Shown here piece after piece: positions 49,801-62,000 of a DNA stretch of 64,000 nt. The notes beneath the pieces are model-generated. The model made no database searches, was not told the origin of the DNA, and worked only from the letters and a program-made list of their open reading frames with translations. Source of the DNA: Inia geoffrensis (lineage: Eukaryota > Chordata > Mammalia > Artiodactyla > Iniidae); the NCBI GenBank assembly GCA_036417435.1, contig JAZAQT010000247.1, positions 62,001 through 126,000 of the forward strand, in the 5' to 3' direction. The position numbers and the translations under genes were made by a program. Numbering within the stretch: position 1 is the stretch's first letter; each line of letters opens with the position of its first letter.

Positions 49801-52470
49801 TCACAAGCCCTGAAGGACTTATTTAAGAATTTCTCTCTATTTCACAGTCCTTGTGTTTTGTTTTTCAAATTTATTTTTATAAGGGGATTTAGCTTATTGA
49901 CACTGCTGTGTGTATGGTGCTGTACACAAATGATTTTCTTATGGAGACCTATAAATGTATGGGTTTTAATTTTCTTCATAGTCAGGCATATTCCTAGGTT
50001 TTGAATACGGGGTGTTGAGTCCATTTCGTTGAGCAAGGAGTAGGTCTTGTCTAATATATATTTGGCTTATGGAATGGTATCTGTCCTAATATGAACCTCT
50101 GGTTTTATGCAGCCTCCCCACTCTCCTTTCCCCTTAAGCAAGCATAAGTTTCTTTTGTAAATGTGAGACTCTGTTGTGTTTGGTAATGCAGTTCACACGT
50201 AGCCGTGTTTACATTCCCGATATTAGTGATATCTTATGATGTTTCTTTTTCTGTGTGACTTATTTCACTTAGAATCATCATAACTAAATCCTGTCATTAT
50301 GCTGCTACTGGTGTGTTGCCATGGATTTCATTGTTGAGTGATATTCCATTGTAGGGATGTACCACAACTTCTATATCCATTTTTCTCTTTCTGGGCTATT
50401 AAAGTTGTACCATAGTCAAGGATCCCGTACACAGAGCAGCCCCAAACTTTGGTGTGGCTGTGTCTTTTCCATTTAAATTTTCCGAATCTATAGCACCATA
50501 AGTGGAAGTGCCCTAGGCTCTCTAGCTTGGTTTTTTCTTTGTTCCAGGAAACACCATCCACTTCTCCAGAGTGGCTGTTGGCAATTTACATCCCGCCCAT
50601 CAGCATAACAAGGCTGCCGGTTCTCCATGGCCTGTCCTGCCTCTCTGCATTTTACACTTTTTTCGGACGGCCCTTTGGATCGGTGGGAAGTGAGACTTCC
50701 TTGTAGTGCGGATTTCCATTGCAGGCTTGCTTGGTTGGCCAAAAAGGGCGTATGCGTTTTTTCCTGAATATATTCAGGAAAAAACGCATACGCCCTTTTT
50801 GGCCAAGTGCATCACTGTCGAACTGCTGCCTCTTTTCCTACGCTTTCAGAGCAATTCTTATCTACCCCCTGATATCTGTTTTCTGCAATTCGGCGTCGCG
50901 TTCAAGTCCTCTTCACAGCCTTCCTTCAATAAATTTTTGGATGATAGGGGTCATTTGGAACTCTGCAGGATTGTGACTTACAGTGCCAAAGATCTCCTTT
51001 TCTCAACTCGCTTTCTTGTGAGCTGACCGAAAACCCGAAGAATTGCTTCAGGCCCTAATCTCGTTCCGGCATGGCCCGCTGAGCCTTTGGTGAATTCTTC
51101 TTCCTGTAGGGAAATCAGAGTTCACTGTGCCCGTCCAAACAAATCGAGTTAGCCGCTCATTGGTTCTCCTTATTCCTGTTCATCTTCCACAGAAATTGCA
51201 AACTGTGCCAAACAATAGGTCAAAGGCACTGACTCTCCAAGTGGGGAGAATGTTAATATCGCATCTGGAACGGCGAACTCGAGTATCAGGGGGCGAAAAT
51301 GGCGATGAGTTTTAGAAATTATGCCTGATCACTTCGTGGACCATATTCTGGGTTTTCCATGCATATTTTAGCTGAAGGATAAATCCCTTAAACGTGGAGA
51401 TTTGGGACCCGTGGAATGGGAACCATGCACCATTACCTCAAAGGGTCTGCATTCCCTCACCAATACTATCAGCCAAAAGTGTCCAGCCTTATCTCTCCCC
51501 CAGCTGTGGATGTAGAGGTGGTAAATCCAAGATTCCTCACAAGCCCTGAAGGACTTATTTAAGAATCTCTCTCTATTTCACAGTCCTTGTGTTTTGTTTT
51601 TCAAATTTATTTTTATAAGGGGATTTAGCTTATTGACACTGCTGTGTGTATGGTGCTGTACACAAATGATTTTCTTATGGAGACCTATAAATGTATGGGT
51701 TTTAATTTTCTTCATAGTCAGGCATATTCCTAGGTTTTGAATACGGGGTGTTGAGTCCATTTCGTTGAGCAAGGAGTAGGTCTTGTCTAATATATATTTG
51801 GCTTATGGAATGGTATCTGTCCTAATGTGAACGTCTGGTTTTATGCGGCCTCCCCACTCTCCTTTCCCCTTAAGCAAGCATAAGTTTCTTTTGTAAATGT
51901 GAGACTCTGTTGTGTTTTGTAATGCAGTTCACACGTAGCCGTGTTTACATTCCCGGTATTAGTGATATCTCATGATGTTTCTTTTTCTGTGTGACTTATT
52001 TCACTTAGAATCATCATAACTAAATCCTGTCATTATGCTGCTACTGGTGTGTTGCCATGGATTTCATTGTTGAGTGATATTCCATTGTAGGGATGTACCA
52101 CAACTTCTATATCCATTTTTCTCTTTCTGGGCTATTAAAGTTGTACCATAGTCAAGGATCCCGTACACAGAGCAGCCCCGAACTTTGGTGTGGCTGTGTC
52201 TTTTTCATTTAAATTTTCCGAATCTATAGCACCATAAGTGGAAGTGCCCTAGGCTCTCTAGCTTGGTTTTTTCTTTGTTCCAGGAAACACCATCCACTTC
52301 TCCAGAGTGGCTGTTGGCAATTTACATCCCGCCCATCAGCATAACAAGGCTGCCGGTTCTCCACGGCCTGTCCTGCCTCTCTGGATTTTACACTTTTTTC
52401 GGAAGGCCCTTTGGATCGGTGGGAAGTGAGACTTCCTTGTAGTGCGGATTTCCATTGCAGGCTTGCTTGG

Positions 52471-52542
52471 TTGGCCAAAAAGGGCGTATGCGTTGTTTCC
52501 TGAATATATTCAGGAAACAACGCATACGCCCTTTTTGGCCAA
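52471..52542. repeat. Perfect palindrome with a paired substitution in both arms
   Basis: Relative to the usual arm (CGTTTTTTCC...GGAAAAAACG) this copy reads CGTTGTTTCC...GGAAACAACG. The changes are G at 52,495 and C at 52,518. The two sites are symmetric about the centre (both pairs sum to 105,013), so the stem remains perfectly paired. Confidence 0.96.
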
Positions 52543-54206
52543 GTGCATCACTGTCGTACTGCTGCCTCTTTTCCTACGCTTTCAGAGCAATTCTTATCTA
52601 CCCCCTGATATCTGTTTTCTGCAATTCTGCGTCGCGTTCAAGTCCTATTCACAACCTTCCTTCAATAAATTTTTGGATGATAGGGGTCATTTGGAACTCT
52701 GCAGGATTGTGAGTTACAGTGCCAAAGATCTCCTTTTCTCAACTCGCTTTCTTGTGAGCTGACCGAAAACCCGAAGAATTGCTTCAGGCCCTAATCTCGT
52801 TCCGGCATGGCCCGCTGAGCCTTTGGTGAATTCTTCTTCCTGTAGGGAAATCAGAGTTCACTGTGCCCGTCCAAACACATCGAGTTAGCCCCTCATTGGT
52901 TCTCCTTATTCCTGTTCATCTTCCACAGAAATTGCAAACTGTGCCAAACAAGAGGTCAAAGGCACTGACTCTCCAAGTGGGGAGAATGTTAATATCGCAT
53001 CTGGAACGGCGAACTCGAGTATCAGGGGGCGAAAATGGCGATGAGTTTTAGAAATTATGCCTGATCACTTCGTGGACCATATTCTGGGCTTTCCATGCAT
53101 ATTTTAGCTGAAGGATAAATCCCTTAAACGTGGAGATTTGGGACCCGTGGAATGGGAACCATGCACCATTACCTCAAAGGGTCTGCATTCCCTCACCAAT
53201 ACTATCAGCCCCAAGTGTCCAGCCTTATCTCTCCCCCAGCTGTGGATGTAGAGGTGGTAAATCCAAGATTCCTCACAAGCCCTGAAGGACTTATTTAAGA
53301 ATCTCTCTCTATTTCACAGTCCTTGTGTTTTGTTTTTCAAATTTATTTTTATAAGGGGATTTAGCTTATTGACACTGCTGTGTGTATGGTGCTGTACACA
53401 AATGATTTTCTTATGGAGACCTATAAATGTATGGGTTTTAATTTTCTTCATAGTCAGGCATATTCCTAGCTTTTGAATACGGGGTGTTGAGTCCATTTCG
53501 TTGAGCAAGGAGTAGGTCTTGTCTAATATATATTTGGCTTATGGAATGGTATCTGTCCTAATGTGAACCTCTGGTTTTATGCAGCCTCCCCACTCTCCTT
53601 TCCCCTTAAGCAAGCATAAGTTTCTTTTGTAAATGTGAGACTCTGTTGTGTTTTGTAATGCAGTTCACACGTAGCCGTGTTTACATTCCCGGTATTAGTG
53701 ATATCTCATGATGTTTCTTTTTCTGTGTGACTTATTTCACTTAGAATCATCATAACTAAATCCTGTCATTATGCTGCTACTGGTGTGTTGCCATGGATTT
53801 CATTGTTGAGTGATATTCCATTGTAGGGATGTACCACAACTTCTATATCCATTTTTCTCTTTCTGGGCTATTAAAGTTGTACCATAGTCAAGGATCCCGT
53901 ACACAGAGCAGCCCCGAACTTTGGTGTGGCTGTGTCTTTTTCGTTTAAATTTTCCGAATCTATAGCACCATAAGTGGAAGTGCCCTAGGCTCTCTAGCTT
54001 GGTTTTTTCTTTGTTCCAGGAAACACCATCCACTTCTCCAGAGTGGCTGTTGGCAATTTACATCCCGCCCATCAGCATAACAAGGCTGCCGGTTCTCCAC
54101 GGCCTGTCCTGCCTCTCTGGATTTTACACTTTTTTCGGACGGCCCTTTGGATCCGTGGGAAGTGAGACTTCCTTGTAGTGCGGATTTCCATTGCAGGCTT
54201 GCTTGG

Positions 54207-54278
54207 TTGGCCAAAAAGGGCGTATGCGTTTTTTCCTGAATATATTCAGGAAACAACGCATACGCCCTTTTTGGCCAA
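54207..54278. repeat. Palindrome with a single-arm change
   Basis: C at 54,254 in the right arm (GGAAACAACG) faces unchanged T at 54,231, giving one mismatch. The next monomer (55,943-56,014) has the same state: C at 55,990 facing T at 55,967. Confidence 0.95.
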
Positions 54279-55942
54279 GTGCATCACTGTCGAACTGCTG
54301 CCTCTTTTCCTACGCTTTCAGAGCAATTCTTATCTACCCCCTGATATCTGTTTTCTGCAATTCTGCGTCGCGTTCAAGTCCTATTCACAGCCTTCCTTCA
54401 ATAAATTTTTGGATGATAGGGGTCATTTGGAACTCTGCAGGATTGTGAGTTACAGTGCCAAAGATCTCCTTTTCTCAACTCGCTTTCTTGTGAGCTGACC
54501 GCAAACCCGAAGAATTGCTTCAGGCCCTAATCTCGTTCCGGCATGGCCCGCTGAGCCTTTGGTGAATTCTTCTTCCTGTAGGGAAATCAGAGTTCACTGT
54601 GCCCGTCCAAACACATCGAGTTAGCCGCTCATTGGTTCTCCTTATTCCTGTTCATCTTCCACAGAAATTTCAAACTGTGCCAAACAAGAGGTCAAAGGCA
54701 CTGACTCTCCAAGTGGGGAGAATGTTAATATCGCATCTGGAACGGCGAACTCGAGTATCAGGGGGCGAAAATGGCGATGAGTTTTAGAAATTATGCCTGA
54801 TCACTTCGTGGACCATATTCTGGGTTTTCCATGCATATTTTAGCTGAAAGATAAATCCCTTAAACGTGGAGATTTGGGACCCGTGGAATGGGAACCATGC
54901 ACCATTACCTCAAAGGGTCTGCATTCCCTCACCAATACTATCAGCCCCAAGTGTCCAGCCTTATCTCTCCCCCAGCTGTGGATGTAGAGGTGGTAAATCC
55001 AAGATTCCTCACAAGCCCTGAAGGACTTATATAAGAATCTCTCTCTATTTCACAGTCCTTGTGTTTTGTTTTTCAAATTTATTTTTATAAGGGGATTTAG
55101 CTTGTTGACACTGCTGTGTGTATGGTGCTGTACACAAATGATTTTCTTATGGAGACCTATAAATGTATGGGTTTTAATTTTCTTCATAGTCAGGCATATT
55201 CCTAGGTTTTGAATACGGGGTGTTGAGTCCATTTCGTTGAGCAAGGAGTAGGTCTTGTCTAATATATATTTGGCTTATGGAATGGTATCTGTCCTAATGT
55301 CAACCTCTGGTTTTATGCAGCCTCCCCACTCTCCTTTCCCCTTAAGCAAGCATAAGTTTCTTTTGTAAATGTGAGACTCTGTTGTGTTTTGTAATGCAGT
55401 TCACACGTAGCCGTGTTTACATTCCCGGTATTAGTGATATCTTATGATGTTTCTTTTTCTGTGTGACTTATTTCACTTAGAATCATCATAACTAAATCCT
55501 GTCATTATGCTGCTACTGGTGTGTTGCCATGGATTTCATTGTTGAGTGATATTCCATTGTAGGGATGTACCACAACTTCTATATCCATTTTTCTCTTTCT
55601 GGGCTATTAAAGTTGTACCATAGTCAAGGATCCGGTACACAGAGCAGCCCCAAACTTTGGTGTGGCTGTGTCTTTTTCATTTAAATTTTCCGAATCTATA
55701 GCACCATAAGAGGAAGTGCCCTAGGCTCTCTAGCTTGGTTTTTTCTTTGTTCCAGGAAACACCATCCACTTCTCCAGAGTGGCTGTTGGCAATTTACATC
55801 CCGCCCATCAGCATAACAAGGCTGCCGGTTCTCCACGGCCTGTCCTGCCTCTCTGGATTTTACACTTTTTTCGGACGGCCCTTTGGATCCGTGGGAAGTG
55901 AGACTTCCTTGTAGTGCGGATTTCCATTGCAGGCTTGCTTGG

Positions 55943-56014
55943 TTGGCCAAAAAGGGCGTATGCGTTTTTTCCTGAATATATTCAGGAAACAACGCATACG
56001 CCCTTTTTGGCCAA
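55943..56014. repeat. Palindrome with the same single-arm change
   Basis: Identical mismatch to the preceding unit, with C at 55,990 opposite T at 55,967. The following palindromes (57,679 onward) are perfect in the ordinary form. Confidence 0.95.
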
Positions 56015-59000
56015 GTGCATCACTGTCGAACTGCTGCCTCTTTTCCTACGCTTTCAGAGCAATTCTTATCTACCCCCTGATATCTGTTTTCTGCAATTCT
56101 GCGTCGCGTTCAAGTCCTCTTCACAGCCTTCCTTCAATAAATTTTTGGATGATAGGGGTCATTTGGAACTCTGCAGGATTGTGAGTTACAGTGCCAAAGA
56201 TCTCCTTTTCTCAACTCGCTTTCTTGTGAGCTGACCGAAAACCCGAAGAATTGCTTCAGGCCCTAATCTCGTTCCGGCATGGCCGGCTGAGCCTTTGGTG
56301 AATTCTTCTTCCTGTAGGGAAATCAGAGTTCAATGTGCCCGTCCAAACACATCGAGTTAGCCGCTCATTGGTTCTCCTTATTCCTGTTCATCTTCCACAG
56401 AAATTGCAAACTGTGCCAAACAAGAGGTCAAAGGCACTGACTCTCCAAGTGGGGAGAATGTTAATATCGCATCTGGAACGGCGAACTCGAGTATCAGGGG
56501 GCGAAAATGGCGATGAGTTTTAGAAATTATGCCTGATCACTTCGTGGACCATATTCTGGGTTTTCCATGCATATTTTAGCTGAAGGATAAATCCCTTAAA
56601 CGTGGAGATTTGGGACCCGTGGAATGGGAACCATGCACCATTACCTCAAAGGGTCTGCATTCCCTCACCAATACTATCAGCCCCAAGTGTCCAGCCTTAT
56701 CTCTCCCCCAGCTGTGGATGTAGAGGTGGTAAATCCAAGATTCCTCACAAGCCCTGAAGGACTTATATAAGAATCTCTCTCTATTTCACAGTCCTTGTGT
56801 TTTGTTTTTCAAATTTATTTTTATAAGGGGATTTAGCTTATTTACACTGCTGTGTGTATGGTGCTGTACACAAATGATTTTCCTATGGAGACCTATAAAT
56901 GTATGGGTTTTAATTTTCTTCATAGTCAGGCATATTCCTAGGTTTTGAATACGGGGTGTTGAGTCCATTTCGTTGAGCAAGGAGTAGGTCTTGTCTAATA
57001 TATATTTGGCTTATGGAATGGTATCTGTCCTAATGTGAACCTCTGGTTTTATGCAGCCTCCCCACTCTCCTTTCCCCTTAAGCAAGCATAAGTTTCTTTT
57101 GTAAATGTGAGACTCTGTTGTGTTTTGTAATGCAGTTCACACGTAGCCGTGTTTACATTCCCGGTATTAGTGATATCTTATGATGTTTCTTTTTCTGTGT
57201 GACTTATTACACTTAGAATCATCATAACTAAATCCTGTCATTATGCTGCTACTGGTGTGTTGCCATGGATTTCATTGTTGAGTGATATTCCATTGTAGGG
57301 ATGTACCACAACTTCTATATCCATTTTTCTCTTTCTGGGCTATTAAAGTTGTGCCATAGTCAAGGATCCCGTACACAGAGCAGCCCCAAACTTTGGTGTG
57401 GCTGTGTCTTTTTCATTTAAATTTTCCGAATCTATAGCACCATAACTGGAAGTGCCCTAGGCTCTCTAGCTTGGTTTTTTCTTTGTTCCAGGAAACACCA
57501 TCCACATCTCCAGAGTGGCTGTTGGCAACTTACATCCCGCCCATCAGCATAACAAGGCTGCCGGTTCTCCACGGCCTGTCCTGCCTCTCTGGATTTTACA
57601 CTTTTTTCGGACGGCCCTTTGGATCCGTGGGAAGTGAGACTTCCTTGTAGTGCGGATTTCCATTGCAGGCTTGCTTGGTTGGCCAAAAAGGGCGTATGCG
57701 TTTTTTCCTGAATATATTCAGGAAAAAACGCATACGCCCTTTTTGGCCAAGTGCATCACTGTCGAACTGCTGCCTCTTTTCCTACGCTTTCAGAGCAATT
57801 CTTATCTACCCCCTGATATCTGTTTTCTGCAATTCTGCGTCGCGTTCAAGTCCTCTTCACAGCCTTCCTTCAATAAATTTTTGGATGATAGGGGTCATTT
57901 GGAAATCTGCAGGATTGTGAGTTACAGTGCCAAAGATCTCCTTTTCTCAACTCGCTTTCTTGTGAGCTGACCGAAAACCCGAAGAATTGCTTCAGGCCCT
58001 AATCTCGTTCCGGCATGGCCCGCTGAGCCTTTGGTGAATTCATCTTCCTGTAGGGAAATCAGAGTTCAATGTGCCCGTCCAAACACATCGAGTTAGACGC
58101 TCATTGGTTCTCCTTATTCCTGTTCATCTTCCACAGAAATTGCAAACTGTGCCAAACAAGAGGTCAAAGGCACTGACTCTCCAAGTGGGGAGAATGTTAA
58201 TATCGCATCTGGAACTGCGAACTCGAGTATCAGGGGGCGAAAATGGCGATGAGTTTTAGAAATTATGCCTGATCACTTCGTGGACCATATTCTGGGTTTT
58301 CCATGCATATTTTAGCTGAAGGATAAATCCCTTAAACGTGGAGATTTGGGACCCGTGGAATGGGAACCATGCACCATTACCTCAAAGGGTCTGCATTCCC
58401 TCACCAATACTATCAGCCCCAAGTGTCCAGCCTTATCTCTCCCCCAGCTCTGGATGTAGAGGTGGTAAATCTAAGATTCCTCACAAGCCCTGAAGGACTT
58501 ATATAAGAATTTCTCTCTATTTCACAGTCCTTGTGTTTTGTTTTTCAAATTTATCTTTATAAGGGGATTTAGCTTATTGACACTGCTGTGTGTATGGTGC
58601 TGTACACAAATGATTTTCTTATGGAGACCTATAAATGTATGGGTTTTAATTTTCTTCATAGTCAGGCATATTCCTAGGTTTTGAATACGGGGTGTTGAGT
58701 CCATTTCGTTGAGCAAGGAGTAGGTCTTGTCTAATATATATTTGGCTTATGGAATGGTATCTGTCCTAATGTGAACCTCTGGTTTTATGCAGCCTCCCCA
58801 CTCTCCTTTCCCCTTAAGCAAGCATAAGTTTCTTTTGTAAATGTGAGACTCTGTTGTGTTTTGTAATGCAGTTCACACGTAGCCGTGTTTACATTCCCGG
58901 TATTAGTGATATCTTATGATGTTTCTTTTTCTGTGTGACTTATTTCACTTAGAATCATCATAACTAAATCCTGTCATTATGCTGCTACTGGTGTGTTGCC

Positions 59001-62000
59001 ATGGATTTCATTGTTGAGTGATATTCCATTGTAGGGATGTACCACAACTTCTATATCCATTTTTCTCTTTCTGGGATATTAAAGTTGTGCCATAGTCAAG
59101 GATCCCGTACACAGAGCAGCCCCAAACTTTGGTGTGGCTGTGTCTTTTTCATTTAAATTTTCCGAATCTATAGCACCATAACTGGAAGTGCCCTAGGCTC
59201 ACTAGCTTGGTTTTTTCTTTGTTCCAGGAAACACCATCCACTTCTCCAGAGTGGCTGTTGGCAACTTACATCCCGCCCATCAGCATAACAAGGCTGCCGG
59301 TTCTCCACGGCCTGTCCTGCCTCTCTGGATTTTACACTTTTTTCGGACGGCCCTTTGGATCCGTGGGAAGTGAGACTTCCTTGTAGTGCGGATTTCCATT
59401 GCAGGCTTGCTTGGTTGGCCAAAAAGGGCGTATGCGTTTTTTCCTGAATATATTCAGGAAAAAACGCATACGCCCTTTTTGGCCAAGTGCATCACTGTTG
59501 AACTGCTGCCTCTTTTCCTACGCTTTCAGAGCAATTCTTATCTACCCCCTGATATCTGTTTTCTGCAATTCTGCGTCGCGTTCAAGTCCTCTTCACAGCC
59601 TTCCTTCAATAAATTTTTGGATGATAGGGGTCATTTGGAACTCTGCAGGATTGTGAGTTACAGTGCCAAAGATCTCCTTTTCTCAACTCGCTTTCTTGTG
59701 AGCTGACCGAAAACCCGAAGAATTGCTTCAGGCCCTAATCTCGTTCCGGCATGGCCCGCTGAGCCTTTGGTGAATTCTTCTTCCTGTAGGGAAATCAGAG
59801 TTCAATGTGCCCGTCCAAACACATCGAGTTAGCCGCTCATTGGTTCTCCTTATTCCTGTTCATCTTCCACAGAAATTGCAAACTGTGCCAAACAAGAGGT
59901 CAAAGGCACTGACTCTCCAAGTGGGGAGAATGTTAATATCGCATCTGGAACGGCGAACTCGAGTATCAGGGGGCGAAAATGGCGATGAGTTTTAGAAATT
60001 ATGCCTGATCACTTCGTGGACCATATTCTGGGTTTTCCATGCATATTTTAGCTGAAGGATAAATCCCTTAAACGTGGAGATTTGGGACCCGTGGAATGGG
60101 AACCATGCACCATTACCTCAAAGGGTCTGCATTCCCTCACCAATACTATCAGCCCCAAGTGTCCAGCCTTATCTCTCCCCCAGCTGTGGATGTAGAGGTG
60201 GTAAATCCGAGATTCCTCACAAGCCCTGAAGGACTTATATAAGAATTTCTCTCTATTTCACAGTCCTTGTGTTTTGTTTTTCAAATTTATTTTTATAAGG
60301 GGATTTAGCTTATTGACACTGCTGTGTGTATGGTGCTGTACACAAATGATTTTCTTACGGAGACCTATAAATGTAAGCGTTTTAATTTTCTTCATAGTCA
60401 GGCATATTCCTAGGTTTTGAATACGGGGTGTTGAGTCCATTTCGTTGAGCAAGGAGTAGGTCTTGTCTAATATATATTTGGCTTATGGAATGGTATCTGT
60501 CCTAATGTGAACCTCTGGTTTTATGCAGCCTCCCCACTCTCCTTTCCCCTTAAGCAAGCATAAGTTTCTTTTGTAAATGTGAGACTCTGTTGTGTTTTGT
60601 AATGCAGTTCACACGTAGCCGTGTTTACATTCCCGGTATTAGTGATATCTTATGATGTTTCTTTTTCTGTGTGACTTATTTCACTTAGAATCATCATAAC
60701 TAAATCCTGTCATTATGCTGCTACTGGTGTGTTGCCATGGATTTCATTGTTGAGTGATATTCCATTGTAGGGATGTACCACAACTTCTATATCCATTTTT
60801 CTCTTTCTGGGCTATTAAAGTTGTGCCATAGTCAAGGATCCCGTACACAGAGCAGCCCCAAACTTTGGTGTGGCTGTGTCTTTTTCATTTAAATTTTCCG
60901 AATCTATAGCACCATAACTGGAAGTGCCCTAGGCTCTCTAGCTTGGTTTTTTCTTTGTTCCAGGAAACACCATCCACTTCTCCAGAGTGGCTGTTGGCAA
61001 CTTACATCCCGCCCATCAGCATAACAAGGCTGCCGGTTCTCCACGGCCTGTCCTGCCTCTCTGGATTTTACACTTTTTTCGGACGGCCCTTTGGATCCGT
61101 GGGAAGTGAGACTTCCTTGTAGTGCGGATTTCCATTGCAGGCTTGCTTGGTTGGCCAAAAAGGGCGTATGCGTTTTTTCCTGAATATATTCAGGAAAAAA
61201 CGCATACGCCCTTTTTGGCCAAGTGCATCACTGTTGAACTGCTGCCTCTTTTCCTACGCTTTCAGAGCAATTCTTATCTACCCCCTGATATCTGTTTTCT
61301 GCAATTCTGCGTCGCGTTCATGTCCTCTTCACAGCCTTCCTTCAATAAATTTTTGGATGATAGGGGTCATTTGGAACTCTGCAGGATTGTGAGTTACAGT
61401 GCCAAAGATCTCCTTTTCTCAACTCGCTTTCTTGTGAGCTGACCGAAAACCCGAAGAATTGCTTCAGGCCCTAATCTCGTTCCGGCATGGCCCGCTGAGC
61501 CTTTGGTGAATTCTTCTTCCTGTAGGGAAATCAGAGTTCAATGTGCCCGTCCAAACACATCGAGTTAGCCGCTCATTGGTTCTCCTTATTCCTGTTCATC
61601 TTCCACAGAAATTGCAAACTGTGCCAAACAAGAGGTCAAAGGCACTGACTCTCCAAGTGGGGAGAATGTTAATATCGCATCTGGAACGGCGAACTCGAGT
61701 ATCAGGGGGCGAAAATGGCGATGAGTTTTAGAAATTATGCCTGATCACTTCGTGGACCATATTCTGGGTTTTCCATGCATATTTTAGCTGAAGGATAAAT
61801 CCCTTAAACGTGGAGATTTGGGACCCGTGGAATGGGAACCATGCACCATTACCTCAAAGGGTCTGCATTCCCTCACCAATACTATCAGCCCCAAGTGTCC
61901 AGCCTTATCTCTCCCCCAGCTGTGGATGTAGAGGTGGTAAATCCGAGATTCCTCACAAGCCCTGAAGGACTTATATAAGAATTTCTCTCTATTTCACAGT

